Source: Candidatus Nitrospira allomarina
Lineage (GTDB): Bacteria; Nitrospirota; Nitrospiria; Nitrospirales; UBA8639
Reading direction: 5' to 3'
Length of the DNA stretch: 64,000 nucleotides
NCBI RefSeq assembly: GCF_032050975.1
Contig: NZ_CP116967.1
Coordinates: forward strand, 4,089,001-4,153,000
Made by a program: the position numbers and the translations under genes. Under the pieces are notes generated by a model. The model was not told the origin of the DNA, did not search any database, and was given only the letters and a program-made list of their open reading frames with translations. Numbering within the stretch: position 1 is the stretch's first letter; the number at the start of each line of letters is the position of its first letter. This document shows, one piece after another, positions 1 to 9,038 of this stretch.

Positions 1-92
1 ATGTGTATGCCGGATTGGATTATCCCTTTTAAGGTGGTCAATGCTTTCTTGAGCGATTGGGCATGAATAGACATCCAGCCACAGGACCCATC

Positions 93-620
93 ATGAACAG
101 ATACGTCTATCGCCTTGCCTACCTGTTCATGGCCTTAATTTTTTCGGGATGCTCCTTGTCGTATTTTAACGCTGCCACCAACGGCGACACGGAAAAAGTG
201 TTGGCCCTCCTCAAGGATGGTATCGATGTCAACACCACCTTTCCCATTGTTAGGACCCACGCACTTATGGTCGCGGCCGCATTCGGTCATGTGGACACGG
301 TCAGCGCACTTATTGAAAGGGGAGCTGACGTCAACGCGAAGGATTTGACAGGGTGGACTCCCCTGCATGCCGCAGCATTTAAAGGCAACATGCAAATCGT
401 TCGCCTCCTCCTTGAAAAAGGCGCGGTCGCTGAGCCATCTACCTGGTTTTTGGAAAGTCCGTGGGTCATGGCGGAGGAATTGGGATATACGGCAATCATT
501 CCTCTATTGAAACAAGCTGAATGGCAAACGGTAGCAAGCCGCCATCCCCTGCCCTGCATACCCCAGGATTTCGTCACAAATAACGCTCTCATATCCGCAT
601 CTTCTCAACACGTCTGTTAA
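93..620 (+). CDS. Ankyrin-repeat lipoprotein
   Basis: Predicted outer-surface or periplasmic lipoprotein with ankyrin repeats, a protein-protein interaction fold. The frame is open from an ATG at 57, but I choose the ATG at 93. From there the protein begins with a basic n-region, a hydrophobic stretch and a lipobox-like F-S-G-C, as in a lipoprotein signal peptide. After the Cys come about three ankyrin units, including the typical sequences G-A-D-V-N-A-K-D and T-P-L-H-A-A-A. The C-terminal 40 residues show no repeat. No partner is visible and the next gene has its own strong ribosome binding site. The family is clear but the function is unknown. Confidence 0.75.
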   Translation: MNRYVYRLAYLFMALIFSGCSLSYFNAATNGDTEKVLALLKDGIDVNTTFPIVRTHALMVAAAFGHVDTVSALIERGADVNAKDLTGWTPLHAAAFKGNMQIVRLLLEKGAVAEPSTWFLESPWVMAEELGYTAIIPLLKQAEWQTVASRHPLPCIPQDFVTNNALISASSQHVC

Positions 621-725
621 TCATCATTGGAAACCCACCACACAACTTCTTTCGGATCTGATATACTGGATAGTTTTCCCATAACCGTTCACCCTGTGTA
701 TCATTTCTTAATCTAGGAGGTAGGT

Positions 726-1172
726 ATGAAGCATTCACTCGAACACCAGATTACCCAAGCCGGTCAACAACCATGGCTGTGCCGACTAATGATCGCCGGA
801 TTGTTCAGCAGCGCGTTGATTTTTGGTGCCGGAGCAGCCTGGGCAGATGGAGACGGGCATGGTTACGGACATGATCCAAAATCCATGCTGGAGAAACTCA
901 CGCAGAAGCTGTCGCTCACGCAGGAGCAACAGGACAAAATCCTTCCCATCATTGAGGAAAAGCACCAGAAGATGGAAGGGCTTCACCAACAAATGAAAGA
1001 GATGCGCCAACAGGCCATGGGAAAAATTGAGGCCGAACTGACGCCGGAACAACAAGCGAAATGGAAAGAAATGCAAGAAGAACGGCAGGAAAAGATGAAG
1101 GAATACAAAGAAAAGCATGGCAAGGATTGTGACAAAAAAGGCAAGCACGGCAAGGGCGAAAAGCACGATTAA
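726..1172 (+). CDS. Spy/CpxP-like periplasmic LTxxQ-motif protein
   Basis: Small secreted helical protein resembling the Spy/CpxP/zinc-resistance group of periplasmic chaperones and stress sensors. A signal peptide with a hydrophobic core at about residues 23-40 ends near A-W-A-D. The mature part has two LTxxQ-type motifs (L-T-Q-E-Q-Q and L-T-P-E-Q-Q) in amphipathic helices rich in Lys, Glu, Gln and Met. It ends in a His/Lys/Gly-rich tail that could bind metal. The start is fixed by a strong Shine-Dalgarno (ctaggaggt) just upstream. No two-component partner is adjacent, so its regulator is not visible. The family call is reasonable; the exact role is inferred. Confidence 0.75.
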   Translation: MKHSLEHQITQAGQQPWLCRLMIAGLFSSALIFGAGAAWADGDGHGYGHDPKSMLEKLTQKLSLTQEQQDKILPIIEEKHQKMEGLHQQMKEMRQQAMGKIEAELTPEQQAKWKEMQEERQEKMKEYKEKHGKDCDKKGKHGKGEKHD

Positions 1173-1527
1173 GCCTTAATTGAGAATGGAGGGCGGATCT
1201 ATTCACTAACCGGTGCATATCCGTCCCTCCGTCCCTATCCCTTCGGCATGCTTCTGCTTCCCATCCTTCCTCGCAAAATTAACCGCAGACCATAAACTGT
1301 CTCTCCTTTAGACGATTCCCCCGATAATAAAAGGTGTACCCCTCTGTTATCCCCACCACTATCCATCCGTAAAAGAGAGGGGCTCAAATGAAGAAATAAG
1401 GCCAAGCATGTCTGACAAGGCAGAAAAAAATTCCCAATGGCTCTTCTCAATTTCCCAATAGAGGCCATTATTGTTAGGGTATGACTTTCCAAACAGGATT
1501 TATTCGACAGCACAGGGAGATTAAGGC
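1173..1527. other. Intergenic stretch
   Basis: Apart from the hairpin at 1188-1230 I see no convincing gene, RNA or repeat here. It must hold the promoter of the gene at 1528. Confidence 0.5.
1188..1230 (+). terminator. Inverted repeat after the Spy-like gene
   Basis: The arms ggagggcggat (1188-1198) and atccgtccctcc (1219-1230) are complementary except for one bulged base. They lie 16 bp past the stop codon at 1172. No T-run follows, so it may be a weak terminator or a 3' stabilising hairpin. Confidence 0.4.
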
Positions 1528-1899
1528 ATGCTTGAGGTGGTAGAGATTCGGGTCAGCTATCGATATGTGAAAGAGCATCCCTGGGTGGTACAGGGCATCA
1601 CGGGGTTTCTTTCTGCCTATTTCATGGAAAAACCAGGATTTACTCTAAAACGACACTTTGAAGAATTGGAAACCGGTATGCACGTCTGGTTGTGTGATGT
1701 TCCTCCCAAGATGAAAGTCCCCACGCTCCTAAGGCGGCTAAAGGATGACATTCCTCCCTGCCAATATACACAGTTCGAAACGAGTCCCCCGGCGCCCCCG
1801 CGTTTTCTCATCGATTCACTGGAACCGGAATCCGCCTCTTCCTCTTCCACTCCAAACGAAGATTTCAAAGCAACTGAGGACGGAAAAACAACAGGGTAA
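1528..1899 (+). CDS. Hypothetical protein, 123 aa
   Basis: I do not recognise this family. The first 95 residues look like a compact soluble alpha/beta domain (V-E-I-R-V-S-Y-R-Y near the start, an aromatic-rich middle). It is followed by a Pro/Ser/Glu-rich, probably disordered tail with a Ser run. No signal peptide or membrane segment is present. A purine-rich agggagat lies about 12 bases upstream of the ATG. The downstream gene is convergent on the minus strand, so this is a single-gene unit. Confidence 0.5.
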   Translation: MLEVVEIRVSYRYVKEHPWVVQGITGFLSAYFMEKPGFTLKRHFEELETGMHVWLCDVPPKMKVPTLLRRLKDDIPPCQYTQFETSPPAPPRFLIDSLEPESASSSSTPNEDFKATEDGKTTG

Positions 1900-1955
1900 C
1901 CACACGGAAAGCGCCACGAGGTGAGCTGAAATTCATGCTCGCTAGGCTGAGCATC

Positions 1956-2396
1956 CTAGAGGGGTTGATTGGGATCGATGCACAAAACCGATCGAAGAAG
2001 GTGGACCCGTTCGGCCAGCTGTTCAGCGGAAAGCCGGACAGGCTCATGCGGCACACACCACACCGGTTTCAACGGATCGGGATCGGTCTTGAGCCTTGGA
2101 ATCAGATGCCAGTGAATGTGAGGCACCTGATTCCCGAGCAGTTCATAGTTGATCTTCTTGGCATCAAATACCTGTCTCAGTATCTGCGCCACGTGGGTGA
2201 CTTCCTCCATCAACATCCCGCGCGCAACTTCGGATAAATCAAACAGTTCGGAAGCATGGTCTTTCAACACCAATACGGTCCAGCCCGAAAAAAACTGGTC
2301 CTCAAACACAAACGCTCTGGTCAGGCCACAATCGACAAGAAAATGATCCTTGAACGGCCATGCTCCAACACATATCTTACAAGATGGGTCAGTCAC
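1956..2396 (-). CDS. HIT-family nucleotide hydrolase
   Basis: Histidine-triad protein of about normal length (146 aa) that would hydrolyse or transfer nucleoside phosphates from substrates such as dinucleoside polyphosphates or AMP-lysine; the actual substrate cannot be read from sequence. The signature H93-I-H95-W-H97 sits in V-P-H-I-H-W-H-L-I-P-R, matching the HxHxH active site. An N-terminal C-x-x-C (C6, C9) could bind zinc as in some HIT proteins. The start is a GTG at 2396; no good Shine-Dalgarno is visible. It stands alone, convergent with the gene ending at 1899. Confidence 0.85.
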   Translation of the reverse strand: MTDPSCKICVGAWPFKDHFLVDCGLTRAFVFEDQFFSGWTVLVLKDHASELFDLSEVARGMLMEEVTHVAQILRQVFDAKKINYELLGNQVPHIHWHLIPRLKTDPDPLKPVWCVPHEPVRLSAEQLAERVHLLRSVLCIDPNQPL

Positions 2397-2705
2397 GGCA
2401 ACAGAAAAAACGAGGGGATTAAGAATTCACCAATAGAGAGAAAAGATATCAGGGACACCACACGGAAAAGACAAAGCCGATTGAACCCATGACACCTTCT
2501 GTTATTCTGGGACAACATACCGCACATTCCCTTCATCTTGAAAGGCTACATCCTGCATCATATGGTGTTTGAAAGTACGGAGAATATATGAAAAAATGAC
2601 CGAGGAAGCGAATGGTCCATCCACTGTCCGGAGTTGTCACCCATCCGCCATCAGCCTTAGGGTTGGCATACCCTTGCCACTTCCATATTTGGAGAAGGAA
2701 TTTAT
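2397..2705. other. Intergenic divergent region
   Basis: Region between the minus-strand HIT gene and the plus-strand dioxygenase-like gene. It should contain both promoters. I see no gene or clear repeat. Confidence 0.4.
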
Positions 2706-3515
2706 ATGATAATAGAACCTCATAACTTGTCTAGAAGAACCCTGTTAAAGCGGGGTATGGGCCTCTTCGGCTTGTTAGCTGGAGGCTTTATTAGCTCATC
2801 CAGCCTTGCAGAAATTCTCAAGGAACCAACTCCACGTCAATCCCTGGGGCCATTTTTCCCCGACGAGGGAGACCCGATAGATGCCATTCGCGAAAATCAC
2901 GGGATCGGCATTCCCATAAGTCAGGCGAACGATCAGGATCTCACGTTTGTCAAAGGCCGCAGGGGAAAAGCCAAGGGACAGGTCATCTATCTGAGAGGAA
3001 AAGTCCTGAGCGCAAAAACCGGAAAGGCGATTCCTCGCACTGCGATCATCATGTGGAGTGCTTCAGCCTCCGGCCGGTATAACCACAAAGAGGATGACAG
3101 TATGTTGAAATTTCCCCATCCCACGACCGGAGAAATCATTCACCGCACCTACGACGGATATTTTCAATACTGGGGACGAGCAGTCACCAATGAGCAGGGA
3201 GACTATTGGTTCAAAACCATTGTTCCCGGCTTTTACCCCATTGACCTGGAAGCCGGACTGTACCGCCCTTCCCACCTGCACTTTCAACTGTTCCCTCCAG
3301 AGCATCCGAAACTGGTCACACAGCTCTATTTCCGGGGCGACCAAATCCCCAATAATGAACTGAACCAGAAATTACTGCCAATGGATGTGGTCATTCTGGA
3401 TGCCGGGCTCACCACAATCGATTTAGAAAGGGTAATTGTGGACTATGCACCGGATGCATCGGGAGAGGTATCAGATGGCTTGATCGGTCACTACGATTTT
3501 CTGGTGCCAGACTAG
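2706..3515 (+). CDS. Tat-exported intradiol ring-cleavage dioxygenase-like protein
   Basis: Belongs to the intradiol dioxygenase superfamily (protocatechuate 3,4-dioxygenase/catechol 1,2-dioxygenase fold), non-heme Fe(III) enzymes that open catechol rings. A twin-arginine signal (S-R-R-T-L-L-K-R) followed by a hydrophobic stretch at residues 10-35 implies export after folding with iron. The four expected iron ligands are present: Y125 in G-R-Y, Y177 in P-G-F-Y-P, and H190 and H192 in R-P-S-H-L-H-F. The Shine-Dalgarno is ggagaagg upstream of the ATG. No aromatic degradation genes are nearby, so the natural substrate is unknown; exported members may act on extracellular phenolics or have another oxygenase role. 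Confidence 0.85.
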   Translation: MIIEPHNLSRRTLLKRGMGLFGLLAGGFISSSSLAEILKEPTPRQSLGPFFPDEGDPIDAIRENHGIGIPISQANDQDLTFVKGRRGKAKGQVIYLRGKVLSAKTGKAIPRTAIIMWSASASGRYNHKEDDSMLKFPHPTTGEIIHRTYDGYFQYWGRAVTNEQGDYWFKTIVPGFYPIDLEAGLYRPSHLHFQLFPPEHPKLVTQLYFRGDQIPNNELNQKLLPMDVVILDAGLTTIDLERVIVDYAPDASGEVSDGLIGHYDFLVPD

Positions 3516-3559
3516 AAGAACCAGGGTTTTTCTGAAATGGCTTTTTAGCGCAAGACCGG

Positions 3560-4252
3560 CTAGATCCGGTCGGGAAAGTTAGAAATAATTCCATCAACCC
3601 CCAATCCCTTCATCCGTGCAATTTCCTCAGGCTCGTCAATTGTATAGACAAACACCTTGATATCTTTCGCCTGAAGCGCCTGCACCAGCGCAGGCGTCAC
3701 AACATTCAACGCCAATCCCGCATGAGTTGCTTGAGCTTCGATGGCAAAGGCCGTTGAATGTATGGGCGCGTCCTCGATTAGCGCCAACGTGAGAGCATCT
3801 CCCATTAATCTTCTCACCGTCAGCAATTCCTCATGAAAAAACGAGGCATAAATCACTGTCCCATGAAAGTCAGTTGCCTCCACTTTCGCACAAACATCCG
3901 CGGCGATTCCCTTCACTTTCAGCTCAATCATGGCACCGGCCCGTCCACTGAGACAGACGAGGGCTTCTTCCAGAAGAGGAACCCTCTCGTCCCCTCCCAC
4001 ATCCAATTCCCGAAGTACGCTTCGCGATAACTCCTCAATTTTTCCCTCCCCGTTTGTCGTCCGGTCAACCGAATCATCATGAAGGAGCACCAGGGCTCCA
4101 TCTCCCGATCGCCGGATATCAAACTCGACCATATCGACACCATATTTGATCGCGAGCTCCAGAGCAGCCAGCGTATTCTCAGGCGCATGGCCCGACGCAC
4201 CTCGATGTCCGATCCGAAGAGGCATTCGAATGTGATCCCTTTCTTGGGTCAT
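3560..4252 (-). CDS. Glycerophosphodiester phosphodiesterase
   Basis: GDPD-family TIM-barrel enzyme that hydrolyses glycerophosphodiesters from phospholipid turnover to sn-glycerol 3-phosphate and an alcohol. Visible family motifs are G-H-R-G-A-S with A-P-E-N-T close behind, V-E-F-D-I-R (the metal-binding Glu and Asp), L-L-H-D-D, and the C-terminal G-V-D-G-I-I-S-N-F-P-D. No signal peptide, so it is probably cytosolic like UgpQ. The ATG at 4252 has no ribosome binding site; an internal ATG at 4225 (nine residues later, just before the barrel) has aaaggga about ten bases upstream and may be the true start. Confidence 0.9.
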   Translation of the reverse strand: MTQERDHIRMPLRIGHRGASGHAPENTLAALELAIKYGVDMVEFDIRRSGDGALVLLHDDSVDRTTNGEGKIEELSRSVLRELDVGGDERVPLLEEALVCLSGRAGAMIELKVKGIAADVCAKVEATDFHGTVIYASFFHEELLTVRRLMGDALTLALIEDAPIHSTAFAIEAQATHAGLALNVVTPALVQALQAKDIKVFVYTIDEPEEIARMKGLGVDGIISNFPDRI

Positions 4253-5023
4253 AAGCGGATCATTTGGAGGTGTTGAAGGAACTGTATCCCGCAGCTTGCT
4301 GAGCTATGACCATGGAAGTGCCCATGCTGAAATTGACGCTGTCCCCACCAACCCACCATGCCACCTTTTTACACTTTCGTTACTAGTATGATCCATACTT
4401 ATCTCCTATCTACTTTCTTAGTTTGATCATCTGTATCAGTTTGTAATGACATTACCAGCTCCTGGTGAAAATCGTTTCAGAACTTGGACAGTAAATTGGA
4501 CTGGCGGGGCGCTTATTTCAGTTTCGCCGCGAGTCATACCTTTCATCTTAATGGATTTCTCCGCACCGACAACTGAGAAATTTGGCCAAAAAAAGGCAAA
4601 AACCTCAAACAAGTGTATGCCGAACTTTCTGGCGATCCTTCGCTTAACCTTAACTTAAATGAACTTGTATTAGGATCTGCGATGATTTGGAAAGGGTTTT
4701 TGAATCATGCCGATAAAGGTACCAGAAAATCGACAAAGGAAACCTCGTCTGAAAAGATGAGGGCGCAAAGTTACCGGCCTAAGGGGTGAAATGCTTTATG
4801 GCAGCGGGATTGCCGAAAAGTTCGAGAAAACGCATGGTAACATCTACCATATGTCTTTTCTTCTGCCCGTAGCCAGCGTTCCTGGCGCGCCTGTCGAGCA
4901 TCCTTTCCCCTTTTGGCTTTCTCAAATGAATCCAGGACTTTGCGCCGAGGAAAGTTCACGGCCGTCTTCTCATTCGCCCGGGACATTCGGCCGGTGGAGC
5001 ACGATGCATAAGGGGAGCGGTTC
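4253..5023. other. Long stretch without a confident gene
   Basis: No recognised gene in 770 bases. The most coding-like signal is a plus-strand frame from 4469 to 4789, open except for one TGA at 4574-4576; its predicted sequence looks protein-like but matches no family I know. Other short frames overlap each other on both strands at 4771-5186 and cannot all be real. It could hold a decayed gene. Confidence 0.35.
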
Positions 5024-6763
5024 GTGCAAGTCAGCAATGATATTTTCGCAACTGGGTTTTCTCCTATTTCTTTGGCGCATGTGTCGATTCGAACGCATGC
5101 CATTTCACAAGCGCCACCTCCCTCTGTCGCTGCGACCGAAACCGAGGACGAACTTCGCTTACTTCGACAACACGTTCTCTCTTTGAGGAGAGCTTTGAAC
5201 TCCTTTAAGAATCCCTTTCCGTTAATCCACCGGGCACGAGTAGGCGGCGAACAAGCTCAGGCAGCCACCACAAGTTCTTCCGCCGACCTGGGGTTGGGGT
5301 CCACGCCTGCCACCGCAACAATCCGCCAATCGACGGAAGAAGTGAATACCACCCCGACCTCTTTTTCTCCCTTTGGCCCCACATTTACCGGTAGTTCAAC
5401 CAGTACGGCTACTCTCAGTGGTGTGTATGATGGCGATAATGGCAACGATACTTTAACGTTTCAGGTCACCAATGGGGGCATTGTAGGAGTTTCTCCCGTC
5501 CTTGGCCTTGAGGTACGCAATAGCCAAGCGCAGTTGGTGGAAACCATTAGCCTGACTCTCTACCAACCCGATGATCCCTACACGTTGCAAAATGGGCTGG
5601 TGCTTAGCCTGGGATCAGGATCCCTCACTCAAAATGATACATTTACGGTAGCCGTCTCGAATTCGGTGGGAAGTGCGGTGAATCCCGACAAGCCTTTTAA
5701 TGGAACGAGAAACGACAATCCCAACCTGGAGGAAGGGCTTGGGGTGTCTCCCGGCTCATTTCAGGTGAACGGGACGACCATTGATGTTTTTGCCGACGAC
5801 ACCATCAACACGGTGCTAACCCGGATCAATCAGTCGGCTGCCGGAGTAACGGCGACGTTTGACAGTGACAACGAGACGGTCGTCCTGACTCACAACACCC
5901 TAGGAGCCTCCCCGACCATTGCGCTGGGAAGTGATACGTCGGGATTTCTGGCTGCAACCAAACTCACCGGATCTTCCTCGGTTCAGGGACAAGATGAAAT
6001 ACCGGACGAAGAAAAACCGTTAGGGACCCTCTCCCAGTTTTCCTCGGTGCAAACAGGGTCGGTCTTACTCAATGGTGTCGCGATTTCAATCGATGTGCTT
6101 TCAGATTCTTTACAGGATGTGTTGACCAGGATCACCGCCTCTGCCGCAGGCGTCACCGCTACGTTGAATGCATCTGGGCAGCGGATCATCCTCACTTCCC
6201 AGGATGCGAACCAATCCCTGGAGGTCAACAGCAACGGCACAGGATTTTTTGCCGCGGTTGGCATTTCTGAAGGTACCTACGATCCAACCGTGGGAACCAC
6301 AGCTTTCATTAAATCCCGACAAGGACTCTCCCCTTTCCAAGCCAAAGAAATAGCCGACACCCTTCAAAAGGTCGCCAATTCCATCAACACCATTTTTCAA
6401 ATTCAAAAAGATAAAAAAGTACTTGGACCCTCCTTCGCCAATATTCAATCAAACCTTAAAACCGCCGTCTCCGATTCCTTCCATTCGGAAGGCCCACGTT
6501 TTAAAAGTCAGGCCGGGATTAACTTCAACTTTGGAAAAGGTGCCAAACAAGTGCTTGAGTTGTCGTTGTCTGGATTCTCCAGGAAGCTTCTCGTGGCCAA
6601 GCTAGAACGAAATCCGTCGTTGGCTAATGATCTCCTATTTGGCCGTTCATCATCCAATAAAAAGGGACTCGTCGATAACCTTCTTGCGGTAGCGACCCAG
6701 ACGGCCAAAGACCTTAATGCCAAACTGGGCTCAACGGGTGTTTTTGTGAATGTGCTCGTCTAA
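5024..6763 (+). CDS. Orphan protein with two flagellar-hook IN motifs
   Basis: A 579-residue protein with two copies of the flagellin hook IN motif (the FliD/FlgK hook-associated fold). Copy one covers about residues 243-318 and copy two about 343-417. Both have a V-N-G/L-N-G start, a T-I/L-x-x-V-L-T-R-I core, A-A-G-V-T-A-T, and a final F-x-A-A. Ser/Thr/Gly/Asn-rich beta sequence precedes them and a helical C-terminal domain (430-579) follows. No signal peptide is evident. The start is a GTG at 5024 with aggggagcg 5-13 bases upstream. No flagellar genes are in the window, so it may be a FliD-like filament-cap homologue placed away from its cluster, or an adhesin using the same fold. The domain call is firm; the role is not. 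Confidence 0.7.
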   Translation: MQVSNDIFATGFSPISLAHVSIRTHAISQAPPPSVAATETEDELRLLRQHVLSLRRALNSFKNPFPLIHRARVGGEQAQAATTSSSADLGLGSTPATATIRQSTEEVNTTPTSFSPFGPTFTGSSTSTATLSGVYDGDNGNDTLTFQVTNGGIVGVSPVLGLEVRNSQAQLVETISLTLYQPDDPYTLQNGLVLSLGSGSLTQNDTFTVAVSNSVGSAVNPDKPFNGTRNDNPNLEEGLGVSPGSFQVNGTTIDVFADDTINTVLTRINQSAAGVTATFDSDNETVVLTHNTLGASPTIALGSDTSGFLAATKLTGSSSVQGQDEIPDEEKPLGTLSQFSSVQTGSVLLNGVAISIDVLSDSLQDVLTRITASAAGVTATLNASGQRIILTSQDANQSLEVNSNGTGFFAAVGISEGTYDPTVGTTAFIKSRQGLSPFQAKEIADTLQKVANSINTIFQIQKDKKVLGPSFANIQSNLKTAVSDSFHSEGPRFKSQAGINFNFGKGAKQVLELSLSGFSRKLLVAKLERNPSLANDLLFGRSSSNKKGLVDNLLAVATQTAKDLNAKLGSTGVFVNVLV

Positions 6764-7024
6764 AATTATAGTGAATTCTTCCTCGTGGAGGGCAAGAAGG
6801 AATAAGAGACTCGTTGCCCTCTCCCATCGCTGTGCTTTCCGGGTGTATAATGAAGTGTGAGGCTTAGGCTTTGGTCTTTGAGATGATCTAGAGTAATCAA
6901 GGACGAAAACAACGAGAAGGCAAACTCTAAAATCCGGCAACAACGATGGGAGCAACAGAAAAATGATTGTGGGAAAAATCTCTTGTGTGTTTAAGCCACA
7001 TATTGGAGGGACGGTCCTTTTTTT

Positions 7025-7366
7025 ATGATGAGCATGGCTTTGATTGTGCCTTTTACGTCAGCAGCAACTCCTACATTTCGAATTATCCTTAACACTTTTT
7101 CCCCGTATTATTCCCCAAAATTTGTTGAAGTTGCCGCCGGCACTCCAATTTCGTGGGAAAATCCAACGGCCGATATTCATTCCATTACCCACGATGGGTG
7201 TATAAGCGGTGGCCGATGTAAGTTTGATTCCGGACCTATTGGGCCCAATCGAACTTTCACGGTCAATCATTTATCTCCAGGTTATTATCCCTACCACTGT
7301 TTATTTCATCCCATCATGCGAGGAACCTTAGTGGTGCTAGAATCCACTAGCCCCAGAGAAACCTGA
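7025..7366 (+). CDS. Secreted cupredoxin (plastocyanin-like blue copper protein)
   Basis: Small type-1 copper protein, probably a periplasmic electron carrier. The mature domain shows the cupredoxin order: T-P-I-S-W-E-N with a first His in the D-I-H-S-I-T-H region, then the C-terminal ligand loop Y-H-C-L-F-H-P-I-M-R-G supplying Cys, His and Met. Extra cysteines around the first His (D-G-C and G-R-C) might form a disulfide. The signal peptide is short and the ATG pair at 7025/7028 is the only start after the upstream stop at 6992; ggaggg lies about 15 bases ahead. Nearby c-type cytochromes fit a role in periplasmic electron transfer, though its partner is unknown. Confidence 0.85.
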   Translation: MMSMALIVPFTSAATPTFRIILNTFSPYYSPKFVEVAAGTPISWENPTADIHSITHDGCISGGRCKFDSGPIGPNRTFTVNHLSPGYYPYHCLFHPIMRGTLVVLESTSPRET

Positions 7367-7490
7367 TCCGGCGTTTTTCGCCAATTATGCTTTGAATTTT
7401 TCCCGCGCCTGCGATTCTTTTTTGACCGTGTTCATACCAATGTGTCACCCCTCGGTTAGCAACTATAAATAATAGATGGTTCTTCTGGAA

Positions 7491-8219
7491 TTAGCCGTGA
7501 GTAAGGATAATACCGAGGGCGACCACAACACCGCCCCCCATGGCTGCCAGACTGTAAGGACGATCTTCCCGTTCGGCTAAGGGCAGAAGATGCGTGGCTC
7601 CCACATACACAAACGCCCCGGCTGAAATCGCCAGCATCGCGCCCAGGACGGTCTCATTGATCTGATGGATCATGGGAATGGCCAACAATGTTCCAATCGG
7701 TGTGGTCAGGGCCGCAGCCAGAAAGGCAAACAGCCATGACTTTTGTGGAGTGAACCCGCTACGAAGTAACAATACATAGGTGACAATCCCTTCAGGAAAC
7801 TCATGCAAGACCATACCAATCCCCGCTAACGTTCCGGTTAAGACGCTGACGCTAAACGTGATGGCATACACGACCCCATCCAAGGTCGAATGCAGGCCGA
7901 TACCGAGCAAGGGAATTAGTCCAATGGCTGTGTCGGGAGTGCTATCGCAGACATAGGCATGAATGAACCGGTTGATTAAATGAAAGGCCAGATAGCCTGC
8001 CAACAAATACACGGGCGCCTGCTCATTCATGTGGAAGGCATGAGGAATAATATGGAGAAAGGCTACTGAGATCAGCACACCTGCTGCGAAACAGGAAAAA
8101 TACGTGGCATTGTATTGCCCCCATGTTCCAAACCGGCGAATGACATAGAGGCCTGTGGTGGTGACTCCGGCCGCGAGGAGACTGGCCAGGATGGCATAAC
8201 CGTAATGGGCATTCGTCAT
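7491..8219 (-). CDS. ZIP-family divalent metal transporter
   Basis: Inner-membrane ZIP transporter, expected to import Zn2+ or other divalent metals. About eight hydrophobic helices are visible. The metal-binding helices IV and V carry G-L-H-S-T-L-D-G and L-H-E-F-P-E-G, the hallmark H-S-x-x-D and H-E-x-P-E-G motifs. I choose the ATG at 8219 (M-T-N-A-H-Y-G), which leads directly into the first membrane helix; the frame extends further to a TTG at 8324 but that adds an atypical 35-residue leader. It lies tail to tail with the cupredoxin gene. Confidence 0.85.
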   Translation of the reverse strand: MTNAHYGYAILASLLAAGVTTTGLYVIRRFGTWGQYNATYFSCFAAGVLISVAFLHIIPHAFHMNEQAPVYLLAGYLAFHLINRFIHAYVCDSTPDTAIGLIPLLGIGLHSTLDGVVYAITFSVSVLTGTLAGIGMVLHEFPEGIVTYVLLLRSGFTPQKSWLFAFLAAALTTPIGTLLAIPMIHQINETVLGAMLAISAGAFVYVGATHLLPLAEREDRPYSLAAMGGGVVVALGIILTHG

Positions 8220-8345
8220 GAATTCGGGTCGCTTCTGGAATGGTTGTGAAAAGATACCTGCCAACACCCAGCAGGCATGATAAATTAAGGCAAGAATTCT
8301 AGTCGTTACCCGGAAGAGAAACAATAATTATTGCACAAATTTGCA

Positions 8346-8855
8346 TTAATCCTGCAAACGAAAGACTTGATGGCATTTCACGCAAGCATGGATGGTCTGC
8401 TCGAGATAAGGGAGGATCTGCTTGAGGTCCTTGGTCGGGATCACTGCGCCCAGCTCTTCCGCAGCTTGATGATGGGCCATCGCCAACTCATGGTATTCCG
8501 GCGGGAAAATGGCACCTTGCTCACGTTGCATGGCCACATGGTGTTTCGGAAAGCCCAGTTCCTCATTTGTCAGGGTAGACGCCCCGGCAAAATCTTCTCG
8601 CCCTAATGCGCCAACGATGTCATCAATGGCTTGGAGATGCTCTCGCATGGTCAATTTCAGCCCCTCTTTTGCAGCCGGAGGGAGATCCAACGTCATGAGC
8701 TTCTTTCCCGACATCTTCGGCATAGCAGGTTCCCCTGTGTGTGAGATATGGTGATCCATCTCGGAACTTGAAAGACCAACGCTCACGCCCCAGAGCACCA
8801 TGATGACTATTCCAGCGCAGACATTCAGCCGCTCTAAGATTCTATCCCTTTTCAT
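8346..8855 (-). CDS. Cytochrome c'-like mono-heme protein
   Basis: Exported helical protein of 169 aa with a single heme c site at its extreme C-terminus (C-V-K-C-H). This placement is typical of the four-helix cytochrome c'/c-556 fold rather than of class I cytochromes. A hydrophobic N-terminal segment (about residues 12-28) provides export or a membrane anchor. The body contains many His residues and an F-P-P-E-Y-H stretch. It is the last gene of a minus-strand cytochrome/superoxide dismutase run, suggesting periplasmic redox or oxidative and nitrosative stress work. The electron partner is unknown. No strong Shine-Dalgarno is visible at the ATG. Confidence 0.75.
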   Translation of the reverse strand: MKRDRILERLNVCAGIVIMVLWGVSVGLSSSEMDHHISHTGEPAMPKMSGKKLMTLDLPPAAKEGLKLTMREHLQAIDDIVGALGREDFAGASTLTNEELGFPKHHVAMQREQGAIFPPEYHELAMAHHQAAEELGAVIPTKDLKQILPYLEQTIHACVKCHQVFRLQD

Positions 8856-9038
8856 ATATTGGCACTCTCAGTGGATCGAAACCTTTCGATTGAACGAAGT
8901 GATGGGGCGAGTTCTGCTTCATGCTTTCTCCCCATCCAGGCCTCCATATTGATAGCCAGTTTAATCATGAATGGGGTTTTATTGTTGCGATTCTAAGGCT
9001 TATTTCAGGAGAGAGTTCATTATCCTGCCAACCATTTT

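Noticed and set aside
786-1166. Leu/Phe-rich minus-strand frame
   Set aside because: Antisense shadow of the Spy-like gene, whose Lys/Glu codons read as Leu/Phe on the other strand.
4771-5103. Lys/Arg-rich minus-strand frame
   Set aside because: No ribosome binding site or family match, and it lies over the start of the IN-motif gene.
4791-5186. 131-codon plus-strand frame with aaggggt before its ATG
   Set aside because: It overlaps the better supported gene at 5024 and an equally long minus-strand frame; the product shows no domain.
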